Numbered from the stretch's first letter, positions 1 to 7,314 are shown. The stretch: DNA of 14,806 bases from Microcoleaceae cyanobacterium UBA9251 (GCA_003542015.1 DPLL01000318.1:8217-23022); one strand, 5' to 3'. Made by a program: numbers and translations. The notes: generated by a model not told the origin, from the sequence alone.

Positions 1-56
1 CACAAACCATCTACGTCAGAAACCAACAACATAATAAACCCGCCCCCACATACTGA
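1..56 (+). CDS. possible 3' end of an upstream gene (partial)
   Basis: The third frame is open from the window edge to a TGA at 54-56 and would end in ...NKPAPTY. The strong terminator that starts 15 bases later suggests a plus-strand gene ends about here. Frame 1 also stays open, to a TAG at 70-72 inside the terminator stem, so the frame is not certain. There is too little sequence to name a product. Confidence 0.25.
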   Translation, partial: QTIYVRNQQHNKPAPTY

Positions 57-70
57 GAATTGTTATATTT

Positions 71-95
71 AGCCCCGAATATGGGGCTTTTTTTT
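71..95 (+). terminator. strong intrinsic terminator
   Basis: AGCCCC (71-76) pairs perfectly with GGGGCT (83-88) across a 6-base loop and is followed by eight T (88-95). This is a textbook rho-independent terminator on the plus strand. It closes the gene that enters from the left and separates it from the non-coding stretch before the CRISPR array. Confidence 0.9.
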
Positions 96-184
96 GTGCT
101 TGTTAATTCTTCGCAACTAGGATTGGTTGCAGAAATTTGAGTTGTAAAAGTTGGTCTTTGGAGTTTTCCAGAGGTTGAAAAGTT

Positions 185-219
185 AGAGCTTTTGGCACAA
201 AAGAAGGCTCTGATTTTTT
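185..219 (+). terminator. terminator-like hairpin
   Basis: AGAG/CTCT (185-188 with 208-211) encloses CTTTT/AAAAG (189-193 with 199-203) around a GGCAC loop, with a small bulge, and TTTTTT follows at 214-219. It could end a short transcript that starts after 96, but no ORF is visible between 96 and 185. The stem is AT-rich and interrupted, so termination activity is uncertain. Confidence 0.35.
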
Positions 220-229
220 AATTTCTGTT

Positions 230-269
230 TGCGGAGTCGTGTGAAGTCGAAGCCTCCTTCGATTCCGCA
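230..269. repeat. imperfect hairpin
   Basis: TGCGGA (230-235) pairs with TCCGCA (264-269), and inside it TCGAAG (247-252) pairs with CTTCGA (257-262) around a 4-base loop. The structure overlaps the first copy of the 37-bp direct repeat by four bases. Its role is unknown; it may be the 5' part of the RNA proposed at 303-445. Confidence 0.5.
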
Positions 270-302
270 TTAATAGAAGACTTCGACTAGCTTTGTCTTA
301 GC
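266..302 (+). repeat. 37-bp imperfect direct repeat, copy A
   Basis: This segment matches 479-515 at 33 of 37 positions with no gaps; both copies share the first 19 bases, starting CGCATTAATAG. The copies are 213 bp apart and flank the hairpin-rich segment 303-478. Sequence outside the 37 bp does not match, so the duplication has sharp edges. Confidence 0.85.
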
Positions 303-445
303 TATGTATTTCTAGCAAGTGACAAGCTAACTTGCTAGACAGTGCCGTAACCCTTCGGCTGGGGGATAGGACGATATCTTAAGGACGGTCATTCTATGCG
401 GTAGAGGCGTCCCCCAAAATTAGACTACTAGAAATCTAGTCTTTT
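303..445 (+). ncRNA. candidate structured RNA with terminator
   Basis: No convincing ORF occupies this segment, but it holds a run of good helices. There is a perfect 10-bp stem, TCTAGCAAGT with ACTTGCTAGA (311-320 with 330-339). A GCCG/CGGC mini-hairpin follows at 344-359. GGGGGA/TCCCCC (361-366 with 410-415) closes a 43-base domain. Last comes AGACTA/TAGTCT (422-427 with 437-442), followed by TTTT. The order of stems, closed domain and terminator hairpin is what a small plus-strand RNA would show. It does not match any riboswitch, 4.5S RNA or tmRNA core that I can recall, and 6S RNA could not be confirmed. The 5' end and promoter are undefined. It might also be a non-transcribed structured spacer. 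Confidence 0.35.
422..445 (+). terminator. weak intrinsic terminator of the candidate RNA
   Basis: AGACTA (422-427) pairs with TAGTCT (437-442) over a 9-base loop, and the run of T at 442-445 follows directly. The stem is short and the T tract is only four bases, so this is weaker than the terminator at 71-95. Confidence 0.4.
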
Positions 446-478
446 GTCAACAGCTATTTATGGTTTCCCTTAAACTGT

Positions 479-515
479 CGCATTAATAGAAGACTTCCAC
501 TAATTTTGTTTTAGC
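479..515 (+). repeat. 37-bp imperfect direct repeat, copy B, abutting the CRISPR array
   Basis: This is the second copy of the 266-302 repeat, differing at four positions. Its last base (515) touches the first base of the outermost CRISPR repeat (516). That end of the array is taken as the leader-distal (old) end. The copy shows no similarity to the CRISPR repeat itself. Confidence 0.85.
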
Positions 516-1890
516 GTTTCCATTCAATTAGTTTCCCCAACGAGTGGGGAGCTAAGGTACCCACAACCTACCAGGTCTACAATAACCTGTACCTGTTTCC
601 ATTCAATTAGTTTCCCCAACGAGTGGGGAGTTAGTAGTACCTACCTCTGCACCAGTAGAAGTATCAACAGTTTCCATTCAATTAGTTTCCCCAACGAGTG
701 GGGAGGGTGCAGCTATATACGGTCTAGGAATCATGCCAATGAGTGTTTCCATTCAATTAGTTTCCCCAACGAGTGGGGAGAGCAATATGGAACCAGCACG
801 ATCTACGGGAAATTTTAACGTTTCCATTCAATTAGTTTCCCCAGCGAGTGGGGAGCTATTACTACAGGAAGAACTATCGCAGGTAGATACTGATGTTTCC
901 ATTCAATTAGTTTCCCCAACGAGTGGGGAGGGGGAGTCAACAGAATAGTCTACCGCCAATTTTCGCATTACGTCCGCGTTTCCATTCAATTAGTTTCCCC
1001 AACGAGTGGGGAGATGACTGACTTATTTGGGGACTGGGTTCCTGGTTTCCATTCAATTAGTTTCCCCAACGAGTGGGGAGCTCGGAGTCTGTAGGCAAAA
1101 AATTCAAATCACCATCGATCCGAATCAAGTTTCCATTCAATTAGTTTCCCCAACGAGTGGGGAGTCACCTCCGAACGTAAAGGTGCTCACAACTTAGTAA
1201 AGGCCGGGTTTCCATTCAATTAGTTTCCCCAACGAGTGGGGAGCCAACAGGCAGGGGTAGCGGGCCCTACTGGTGAACGCACCTTCAATAAGTTTCCATT
1301 CAATTAGTTTCCCCAACGAGTGGGGAGCTAAAGCCTCCAAAGCTACAACTGCTCCTATAGCAATCTTCAATCCCAGTTTCCATTCAATTAGTTTCCCCAA
1401 CGAGTGGGGAGTCAGTACATTCCTCTCTAAGTATTACCACATGTCACTGGATGTAGGTTTCCATTCAATTAGTTTCCCCAACGAGTGGGGAGCAGCAAAT
1501 CTCATTATATTCTCAATGGCGACACTGCCACAGTTTCCATTCAATTAGTTTCCCCAACGAGTGGGGAGAAAGAATGCTGAACTATGCAGTAGCTGAAGCA
1601 GAAGCCAAGGAAGTTTCCATTCAATTAGTTTCCCCAACGAGTGGGGAGCCAAGGGTTATCCCATCAGGAGGCTGGGTGGGATGTGGTTACAGGTTTCCAT
1701 TCAATTAGTTTCCCCAACGAGTGGGGAGCTGGTACACAGACCTAGTAGGTAGCTTAGATAGCGAGAAGGGTGGGTTTCCATTCAATTAGTTTCCCCAACG
1801 AGTGGGGAGATATACAGTACCCCTGCCGGCCATGGAGACCTAAAGTGTAACGTAGTTTCCATTCAATTAGTTTCCCCAACGAGTGGGGAG
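516..1890 (-). CRISPR. CRISPR array, 18 repeats and 17 spacers
   Basis: A 36-base repeat starts at 516, 595, 670, 745, 820, 895, 978, 1045, 1129, 1208, 1292, 1376, 1457, 1533, 1613, 1693, 1774 and 1855. On the plus strand it begins GTTTCCATTC and ends GAGTGGGGAG. Seventeen copies are identical; the one at 820 has a single A-to-G change in the hairpin loop. Spacers are 31 to 48 bases. The minus-strand form ends in ATGGAAAC, the usual 8-base crRNA 5' handle type, and carries a TCCCC/GGGGA hairpin, so transcription is placed on the minus strand with the newest spacers near 1890. From memory, the repeat resembles the type III (III-D-like) repeat of Synechocystis CRISPR2; the subtype is therefore an inference. 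No cas gene lies in the window, so Cas proteins must come from elsewhere or the array is orphaned. Short ORFs inside the array are artefacts. Confidence 0.98.
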
Positions 1891-2030
1891 TCCTCTATAT
1901 TAAACCTCATACAGCGCAAGATGTCCAGAGGCCATTTGCGAGGGTCAGATCTTTTTCTTGGATTTCACACCTGTGTTCGCTCCAAAAAAATCCATAAAAC
2001 CCTTGCCCAGTAAGCCTGCGAGGGTCGCGA
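1891..2030 (-). promoter_or_regulatory. probable CRISPR leader
   Basis: This AT-rich, ORF-free segment lies just upstream of the array when read on the minus strand. The 9-mer GACCCTCGC (minus strand) occurs twice, at 1938-1946 and 2018-2026, exactly 80 bp apart. I associate ACCCTCGCA-type motifs with leaders of other cyanobacterial arrays, from memory only. A TATAGA hexamer lies just before the first repeat, but no convincing -35 element goes with it. Leader identity rests mainly on repeat orientation and this duplicated motif. Confidence 0.6.
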
Positions 2031-2033
2031 CGC

Positions 2034-2053
2034 AAAAATGGCATTTCAGCCAA
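2034..2053 (-). terminator. weak terminator-like hairpin after the kinase unit
   Basis: On the minus strand a short TGGC/GCCA stem is followed by five T. With only four base pairs it is a poor terminator. If it fails, kinase transcripts would run through the leader into the CRISPR array, which has the same orientation. Confidence 0.2.
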
Positions 2054-2078
2054 TTTACTGCCAGCCTCGCAACACCAG

Positions 2079-2186
2079 CTAAATAATCACTGATCCAGGT
2101 GCTTTTGTCACCGGTGCTCCCACTCCCAAAACCTCCACCTGTCCCAAAGTATGCCCCGACACAGGATAGAACCTGATGCTATTCAT
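2079..2186 (-). CDS. 35-residue ORF overlapping the kinase stop codon by ATGA
   Basis: The ATG at 2186-2184 shares bases with the kinase TGA at 2185-2183, giving the ATGA overlap typical of translational coupling. The frame stays open for 35 codons to a TAG at 2081-2079. The product starts MNSIRFYPVSG and is rich in Gly and Val with alternating hydrophobic residues, so it reads like real beta-strand protein rather than random sequence. It has no signal peptide, membrane segment or motif that I recognise. It could be a coupled microprotein or the leftover C-terminus of a lost gene. Composition and overlap are the only evidence, and chance cannot be excluded. Confidence 0.3.
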   Translation of the reverse strand: MNSIRFYPVSGHTLGQVEVLGVGAPVTKAPGSVII

Positions 2187-5100
2187 TCCCCGACTCCTGA
2201 CGATGCAACCTCTACGTTTTTCAAAGCCGTCTCAACTCTTTGATACTCAGCTTCAACTTGTTCTAAAACCTCCCCGGCTTTCGCAGAGAAAGGCTTGTTC
2301 GCATTGAGCCCAATCCGCGCCATGACTTCGAGTTCCTCGCACAGCTCAAACAAGCGAAAAGCACCGAGAGTACCGCTAATCGATTTCAAAGAGTGAGCCG
2401 CCTGCCGTAAAGCCAGCGGAGCGGCACTATTTACAGCCGCAGAGATGCCAAGCAGCAATTGGGGGGCTGTTTCGAGGTAAATTTCAATCACCTCATCTAA
2501 GGCCTCTACATCTCGTAATCCATCCAGAATTTTTTGACTCAGACAGTTATCATCTTCTGGCACGCCCTCAACAGTAAATTGACTGGGCGCAGGTTTTGCA
2601 TCAGCAATTGTGCATTGTTGATTTCCGGTAAAAGTCGATCGCACTTCTAATTCACTTTTTCCCCCTAGCTGTTCAGCATTGGAGTTAACAGAAACCATAG
2701 ATGGAACTCGATCGCACTCCCCATTAGATCGAGATTTACAGGCGCTTAAAACTCGAACAAGTTCCTCGATTTCGATCGGCTTGCTCAAATAGTCATCCAT
2801 CCCCGCAGCCATACACTCCTCGCGATCGCCCTGCATCGCATTTGCCGTCATCGCCACCACGATCGGCCGCTCAGTATCCCCCCATTCGGCACAAATCAGC
2901 CGCGAAGCTTCCAAACCGTCCATTTCCGGCATTTGCACATCCATCAGCACCACATCGTAAGGCTGGCGGCGCAAAGCTTCGATCGCTTCCAGACCATTTC
3001 CTGCCACATCTGCGCGATACCCCATCCGCTGCAAAATCTGCAAAGCCACCTTCTGATTCACCAAATGATCGTCAGCCAAAAGAATCCGCAGCGGTGACTG
3101 TTCGGCGAGTACAGGTATACTTTGCAAGAAAGTCCCACGGTTGGGCTGCACTCTAAGTTCTGTTGCCGATTCCCGAAAAATATTGATCAAAACATTGTAA
3201 AGCTGAGATTGTTTGATCGGCTTATTTAGAAAAGCAGCAAAATCCACATCCCAAGCCAGAGTGTCGATTTCTTGCCTACCCATCGAAGTCAGCATGACTA
3301 AAGGCAACTGTTTTCCGTCGGGATACTGGCGAATTTGCGCCGCTAAAGTCAACCCGTCCATTTCCGGCATTTGCATATCTAAAACCGCCAAGTCAAACTC
3401 TTCTTTGGCCGCGAGCCACTCTAGGGCCTTCCTAGCCGAACCAGAAGTTCGAGTCACCATTCCCCAAGACTGAGCTTGGAGAGTCAAAATTTGGCGGTTG
3501 GTAGCATTGTCATCCACAATCAGCACTCGCTTTCCGGCTAATTCAGGTTGAGAATTGCTCAATTTAAGTGGCAAGGAACAATGGCTGGATGAAACGAGTG
3601 TCGTGAAATAAAAAGTAGAACCCGTCGATTTTAAATTTTGGGCGATCGACTTGCCAGCAAGTGTAGATTTGGGAGAGGAACATTGTTCGGTGATGTCTTC
3701 ATCTGCTCCCCATTCCCCATCCCAAACAGCAGCTTTAAAATCTTCGGGAGGACACCCGGCCAAGTTGCCCATACTTTCCACCCACATCCTGCCGCCCATC
3801 ATTTCGGCCAAACGCTTGCTAATTGCCAAACCCAATCCCGTACCGCCGTAGTGTCGGCTTGTGGAAGAATCAACCTGGCTGAAAGATTTAAATAGCCGAT
3901 CCATGCGATCGCTTGGAATACCGATGCCAGTATCTTTAACCGCGAATTGTATTTCGTATATTTGGTTAATTGCTAATTGTTCACTATTAATTACTGCTGG
4001 TTCTGTGGCGATCGCCACAGGCCTTGGTATCTTTTTGGCCGTACAGGATACCACAACTTCTCCAGTTGCTGTAAATTTAACTGCATTGCTGAGCAAGTTG
4101 ATTAAAATTTGCCTCAAGCGGGCGCTATCGCCGATCGCCGTGGATGGTACTGAACGGTCGATCAAATAACCCAATTCGAGTTGTTTTTGTGCCGCCTTAG
4201 TAGCTACCAAGTCGAGAGATTCCTCAATGCAAGTACGGATGTCAAAGGGATGTTCCTCCAAGTCCAATTTGCCCGATTCAATTTTCGAGAAATCTAGAAT
4301 ATCGTTAATCAGAGTTAGCAAGGCGTCGCCGCTGCTGCGGATAGTTTCTACAAAATCCCGTTGTTCGGAAGTTAAGCGGGTATCCAGCAGCAAGCCTGTC
4401 ATCCCAATTACGCCATTCATCGGGGTGCGAATTTCGTGGCTCATGGTGGCCAAAAAGTCACTTTTGGCTCTGGTAGCCGCCAGTGCTTCGTCGCGGGCTT
4501 TTGCCAAATCGATGTCTGTTTGCGATAGTTCGATTTCACTACCTACCCACTGAGCCATCAGTTTCACCAACTCTCTATCTACAACTCGGAACGGTTCGCA
4601 AAGAGGTGTTGAACTCCAGAAGCACAGGGTGCCGTAAACTTTACCGGCCACTGTTACGGGAATGCCCATGTAAGCTTCTATATTGAAGGCCTCGTCGAGA
4701 TTGTTGAAGGAAAAACCCGAATATCTGATCGACTCAAAGTGAAGCGGTTCTTTGATCGTTGCCGTAGCCACGCAGAAGGTTTTTTCCAAGTCATAGATTT
4801 GTCCTTTGACGATCGACCCGTCTGGACACTCAACAGCAATGATTTGATAGTTGTCGCCTTCAATAGCCGACAAAATCCCAACCTCTAGCCCAAACTGTTT
4901 GCATCCCATAGCCAGCAGTTCTTGGAGGCGCAAATCAAAGGTAGAGAAGCGGTTGAGCGGGTCTGTACCGGGAGCCGAAGTCACTTGATATAAAGCTTTA
5001 ATTGCAGCTTCGCTTTCTCGCAGTTCTTGTTCTGTTTGCTTTCGCAGGCTGATGTCGCGGGAAATGCCGATAATTTCTTGCACCTCGCCGGAAACCTTGT

Positions 5101-6553
5101 CCCGGATGGTGCGGCTGGTGGTTTCCAACCAGATGTATTGGCCGTCTTGGCGGCGGACGCGGTAGCTGACGGTGTAAGTAATTGGCAGCGCCATTACTTT
5201 TGAGTGAGCTTTGGCGATATCTTCTACATCCTCCGGGTGAAAATAATCCTTGGGGAGGCTGCCGATTAGTTCCGAAGGTTCGTATCCCAGCAAAGCGTGA
5301 CAGGCGGGCGAGACGTAAACAAAAACACCTTCGGGGTTGTGTCTGCTGATCATGTCGGTTGAGTTCTCAGCCATCAACCGATAGCGGTTTTCACTTTCAT
5401 TGCGTTCGACTTGAGAATTACTTAATGCTTCTAGCATCTGGTTGATGGCGTCAGCCAGGCCGGAGAGTTCATCTGATCCGGGCATCTGAACGCGCAAGTC
5501 TGGGTCGCCGTTGGCTGCGATGTTGCTGACACTGGTACTCAAGTCATGCAATCTCGCCAATACTAATTTTTCTAGTAATAACAGGGCGATCGCGCTAAAT
5601 ATTAAACCTACTGCCAATATCGACAAAGTAAACAGCTCCAAGGTAGCTTGACCCTGGCGATAGATGATCCGATCGACCTCTACTCGCAGCAGCAGCCCTA
5701 GGTTGCCGCTGATGTCCCGAATCAGCGCATATCCTGCGACTTTGCTTTCACTGAGTGGCTCGACTAAAATTTCTACTGATTTGAGGTTGGGAATCTTGAG
5801 TTGGCGATGGTTGGTGAGCGGAGTCGAACCATTTTCCAAATCCTGGCCCGATTTAGGTACTACCTTGGTGCCCCGGCTTGAGTAGCTCGTCGCTCCCACT
5901 TTAAAATCTAAACTCGGTAATCGAAAATCCACTGACAGGTGAGTCAGTTCTGACAGCAAACCGATTTCGGTGCGATCGAGATAGCGTCCCAGTATCAGCG
6001 TCCCGCGAGAGGGCCCTTGAGTGTTGCTGTTGAGAACTTGCTTTGAGGCAATCAGGAGCGTGGCTTCTGGCAGGGTGAGAACGCCTGTTTTATTACGCCC
6101 CGGGCGATCGCCCAGAGTACCAGTCCCAGAATTTAGGAGCGCCTCTGTCAAGTGCTGTTTTAAGTTTTCGGGAATCGGGATTTCGGTTTTGGACTTGAGG
6201 TCGAAACCTTTACTGAAGACGGTTTGACCCTTGGAGTCCAGCAGCACCAATAAATTTAGCCTTAAGTAAATAAATGTGGAATCAACAAAATTTGATTTGA
6301 CAAATTCTGCACTATGTGTATTGACAAAGGAGTAGGTGTCGTCCCACTCAGCGTAATCTCGTGCACTGGTGTCTAAATTCGACAAATCATTATCTAAGGC
6401 ATCCAAAGCCCGCGCGACATCCTGGCGGACGTACTGCGCCTCAAGATTGTGGAAATCGTGCAGCAAGATGGTTGATGCAGTGGCATAGAGAACCACAATC
6501 AAGCAGATCAGCGCTGCACCGACGATTAATAGTGTTTTTTTGCGGAGTTGCAT
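2183..6553 (-). CDS. hybrid sensor histidine kinase (CHASE4-HAMP-PAS-GAF-HisKA-HATPase-REC-REC-HPt)
   Basis: This is a membrane-bound multistep phosphorelay kinase of 1456 residues. Membrane helices at about 7-30 and 306-327 bracket an extracytoplasmic CHASE4-type sensor, marked by RDYAEWDDTYSF near residue 66. HAMP (about 329-381), PAS (about 392-505) and GAF (about 525-680) follow. The HisKA box MSHEIRTPMN places the phospho-accepting His at 706. The ATPase domain shows the N box (N819, N823), DTGIGIP (874-880) and GGTGLGLA (903-910), with a Ser/Gly/Glu-rich insertion at about 930-980. REC1 has DD1014-1015, phospho-Asp 1059 and Lys1111. REC2 has DD1161-1162, Asp1205 and Lys1258. A C-terminal HPt carries AAHSLK with His1387. 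All relay residues are present. GAGGAG at 6563-6568 lies nine bases before the ATG. The ligand is unknown. No partner regulator is adjacent, so HPt output goes to a regulator elsewhere. Confidence 0.96.
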   Translation of the reverse strand: MQLRKKTLLIVGAALICLIVVLYATASTILLHDFHNLEAQYVRQDVARALDALDNDLSNLDTSARDYAEWDDTYSFVNTHSAEFVKSNFVDSTFIYLRLNLLVLLDSKGQTVFSKGFDLKSKTEIPIPENLKQHLTEALLNSGTGTLGDRPGRNKTGVLTLPEATLLIASKQVLNSNTQGPSRGTLILGRYLDRTEIGLLSELTHLSVDFRLPSLDFKVGATSYSSRGTKVVPKSGQDLENGSTPLTNHRQLKIPNLKSVEILVEPLSESKVAGYALIRDISGNLGLLLRVEVDRIIYRQGQATLELFTLSILAVGLIFSAIALLLLEKLVLARLHDLSTSVSNIAANGDPDLRVQMPGSDELSGLADAINQMLEALSNSQVERNESENRYRLMAENSTDMISRHNPEGVFVYVSPACHALLGYEPSELIGSLPKDYFHPEDVEDIAKAHSKVMALPITYTVSYRVRRQDGQYIWLETTSRTIRDKVSGEVQEIIGISRDISLRKQTEQELRESEAAIKALYQVTSAPGTDPLNRFSTFDLRLQELLAMGCKQFGLEVGILSAIEGDNYQIIAVECPDGSIVKGQIYDLEKTFCVATATIKEPLHFESIRYSGFSFNNLDEAFNIEAYMGIPVTVAGKVYGTLCFWSSTPLCEPFRVVDRELVKLMAQWVGSEIELSQTDIDLAKARDEALAATRAKSDFLATMSHEIRTPMNGVIGMTGLLLDTRLTSEQRDFVETIRSSGDALLTLINDILDFSKIESGKLDLEEHPFDIRTCIEESLDLVATKAAQKQLELGYLIDRSVPSTAIGDSARLRQILINLLSNAVKFTATGEVVVSCTAKKIPRPVAIATEPAVINSEQLAINQIYEIQFAVKDTGIGIPSDRMDRLFKSFSQVDSSTSRHYGGTGLGLAISKRLAEMMGGRMWVESMGNLAGCPPEDFKAAVWDGEWGADEDITEQCSSPKSTLAGKSIAQNLKSTGSTFYFTTLVSSSHCSLPLKLSNSQPELAGKRVLIVDDNATNRQILTLQAQSWGMVTRTSGSARKALEWLAAKEEFDLAVLDMQMPEMDGLTLAAQIRQYPDGKQLPLVMLTSMGRQEIDTLAWDVDFAAFLNKPIKQSQLYNVLINIFRESATELRVQPNRGTFLQSIPVLAEQSPLRILLADDHLVNQKVALQILQRMGYRADVAGNGLEAIEALRRQPYDVVLMDVQMPEMDGLEASRLICAEWGDTERPIVVAMTANAMQGDREECMAAGMDDYLSKPIEIEELVRVLSACKSRSNGECDRVPSMVSVNSNAEQLGGKSELEVRSTFTGNQQCTIADAKPAPSQFTVEGVPEDDNCLSQKILDGLRDVEALDEVIEIYLETAPQLLLGISAAVNSAAPLALRQAAHSLKSISGTLGAFRLFELCEELEVMARIGLNANKPFSAKAGEVLEQVEAEYQRVETALKNVEVASSGVGE

Positions 6554-7020
6554 GGTGTCGCTCTCCTCACGGTGCTACTAGGCAACTAGCCTGTGGACGC
6601 TTGAGGCGTAAATCGTTAAGCATATCGACAGGGCCAGGGTGTGTTGACGCTTGCTGGGCTGTTCAAGCCATTGGTATGCCCAAGGTATCGGGTATCTCGC
6701 CCATCACAGTCTAATGTAGTATTTCCATGCCTTTAGTTCCTTACTGATTATCCATAGTCTATAAACTACGAGTTATTACCTCAATATCAGTATTTTCTCA
6801 GATTCTAACCGTCAATTGGACAACAATTAAAGTTTGATACTGCCGGATGTTGGCGACGGGCGGCTGGTTTTACAGATGCTGGGTGGATGGCCTCAAGTAT
6901 TACTGTAGCTACAAATTAATAGTGCGATCGCTCCCCCTGGCATGGTAAGTTTTGTATAAAAAAGGTGCGCGTCCAGAAGCTTTGTGGAATATTTTAAGTT
7001 ATTTTCGCTCTTTCAGTATT
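6554..7020. other. intergenic region upstream of the kinase gene, no gene seen
   Basis: These 467 bases should hold the minus-strand kinase promoter and 5' leader, but I see no clear pair of -35 and -10 hexamers. A minus-strand frame just ahead of the kinase encodes a short run ending ...LRLKRPQASCLVAP and stopping close to the kinase start. It may be a leftover of a lost gene and is too weak to call. One HIP1 site lies at about 6924. Confidence 0.5.
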
Positions 7021-7101
7021 TTTGATTAAGTTTTTTGGCGCGAGGGTTTCCCTTACCCAAAAAACTTAATCAAAGGGAAAACCGATCGTTTTCCCTTTGA
7101 T
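7021..7101. repeat. two overlapping perfect palindromes
   Basis: Palindrome 1 has perfect 18-bp arms at 7021-7038 and 7057-7074 around an 18-base loop. Palindrome 2 has perfect 14-bp arms at 7069-7082 and 7088-7101 around a 5-base loop. They share 7069-7074 (ATCAAA), so as RNA both cannot fully form at once. In addition TTTCCCTT in loop 1 (7047-7054) is complementary to AAGGGAAA in palindrome 2 (7073-7080), offering a third pairing. Neither is followed by a T tract, so they are not ordinary terminators. Confidence 0.9.
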
Positions 7102-7140
7102 ATTTGGTATATAAATGTGTCTGTGGCTAGCTGTTTAGGG

Positions 7141-7204
7141 AGAAACCGGGTTTTTGCGTTCAGTCGCGTTACACCTCGTAGAAACTGCTAAAAACCCGGT
7201 TTCT
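7141..7204. repeat. 15-bp perfect inverted repeat
   Basis: AGAAACCGGGTTTTT (7141-7155) is the exact reverse complement of 7190-7204 across a 34-base gap. From memory, AGAAACCGGGTTT-type palindromes are dispersed many times in Oscillatoriales genomes, so this is probably one copy of such a family. The following tandem repeat grows out of its right arm. Confidence 0.85.
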
Positions 7205-7243
7205 TTGGTTTTTGCGAGTAGGTTTCTTTGGTTTTTGCGAGTA
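7198..7243 (+). repeat. 23-bp tandem duplication
   Basis: Two identical copies of a 23-base unit beginning GGTTTCTTTGG and ending GCGAGTA lie at 7198-7220 and 7221-7243. The first copy includes the right arm of the preceding palindrome, so the duplication occurred after that palindrome was in place. GTTTTTTTGCGAGA, a partial relative, occurs again at about 7256-7269. Confidence 0.9.
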
Positions 7244-7314
7244 GTCATAAACCGAGTTTTTTTGCGAGAATACCGCAGCCCGACCTTTAACTAATAAAAA
7301 CCAGGTTATGAAGG

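Noticed and set aside
303..445. tracrRNA for a type II or type V system
   Set aside because: No stretch here is complementary to the CRISPR repeat over a useful length, and the repeat is type III-like, which needs no tracrRNA.
279..448. 6S RNA
   Set aside because: Length is about right and distant ends can pair weakly, but the fold looks like separate hairpins rather than one long rod with a central bubble. I could not confirm it from memory.
733..1548. Short ORFs across the CRISPR array (733-948 +, 1194-1400 -, 1273-1548 +)
   Set aside because: They translate the repeat itself (recurrent SIQLVSPTSGE, FHSISFPNEWG or GKLIEWK) and are artefacts of a 36-base repeat.
516..1890. Self-targeting spacers within the window
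   Set aside because: By eye, no spacer matched other parts of the window over a meaningful length; a proper alignment search would be needed to exclude partial matches.
2842..6714. Many plus-strand ORFs opposite the histidine kinase
   Set aside because: They lie antisense to a clearly coding domain-rich gene, have no ribosome sites and no recognisable domains.
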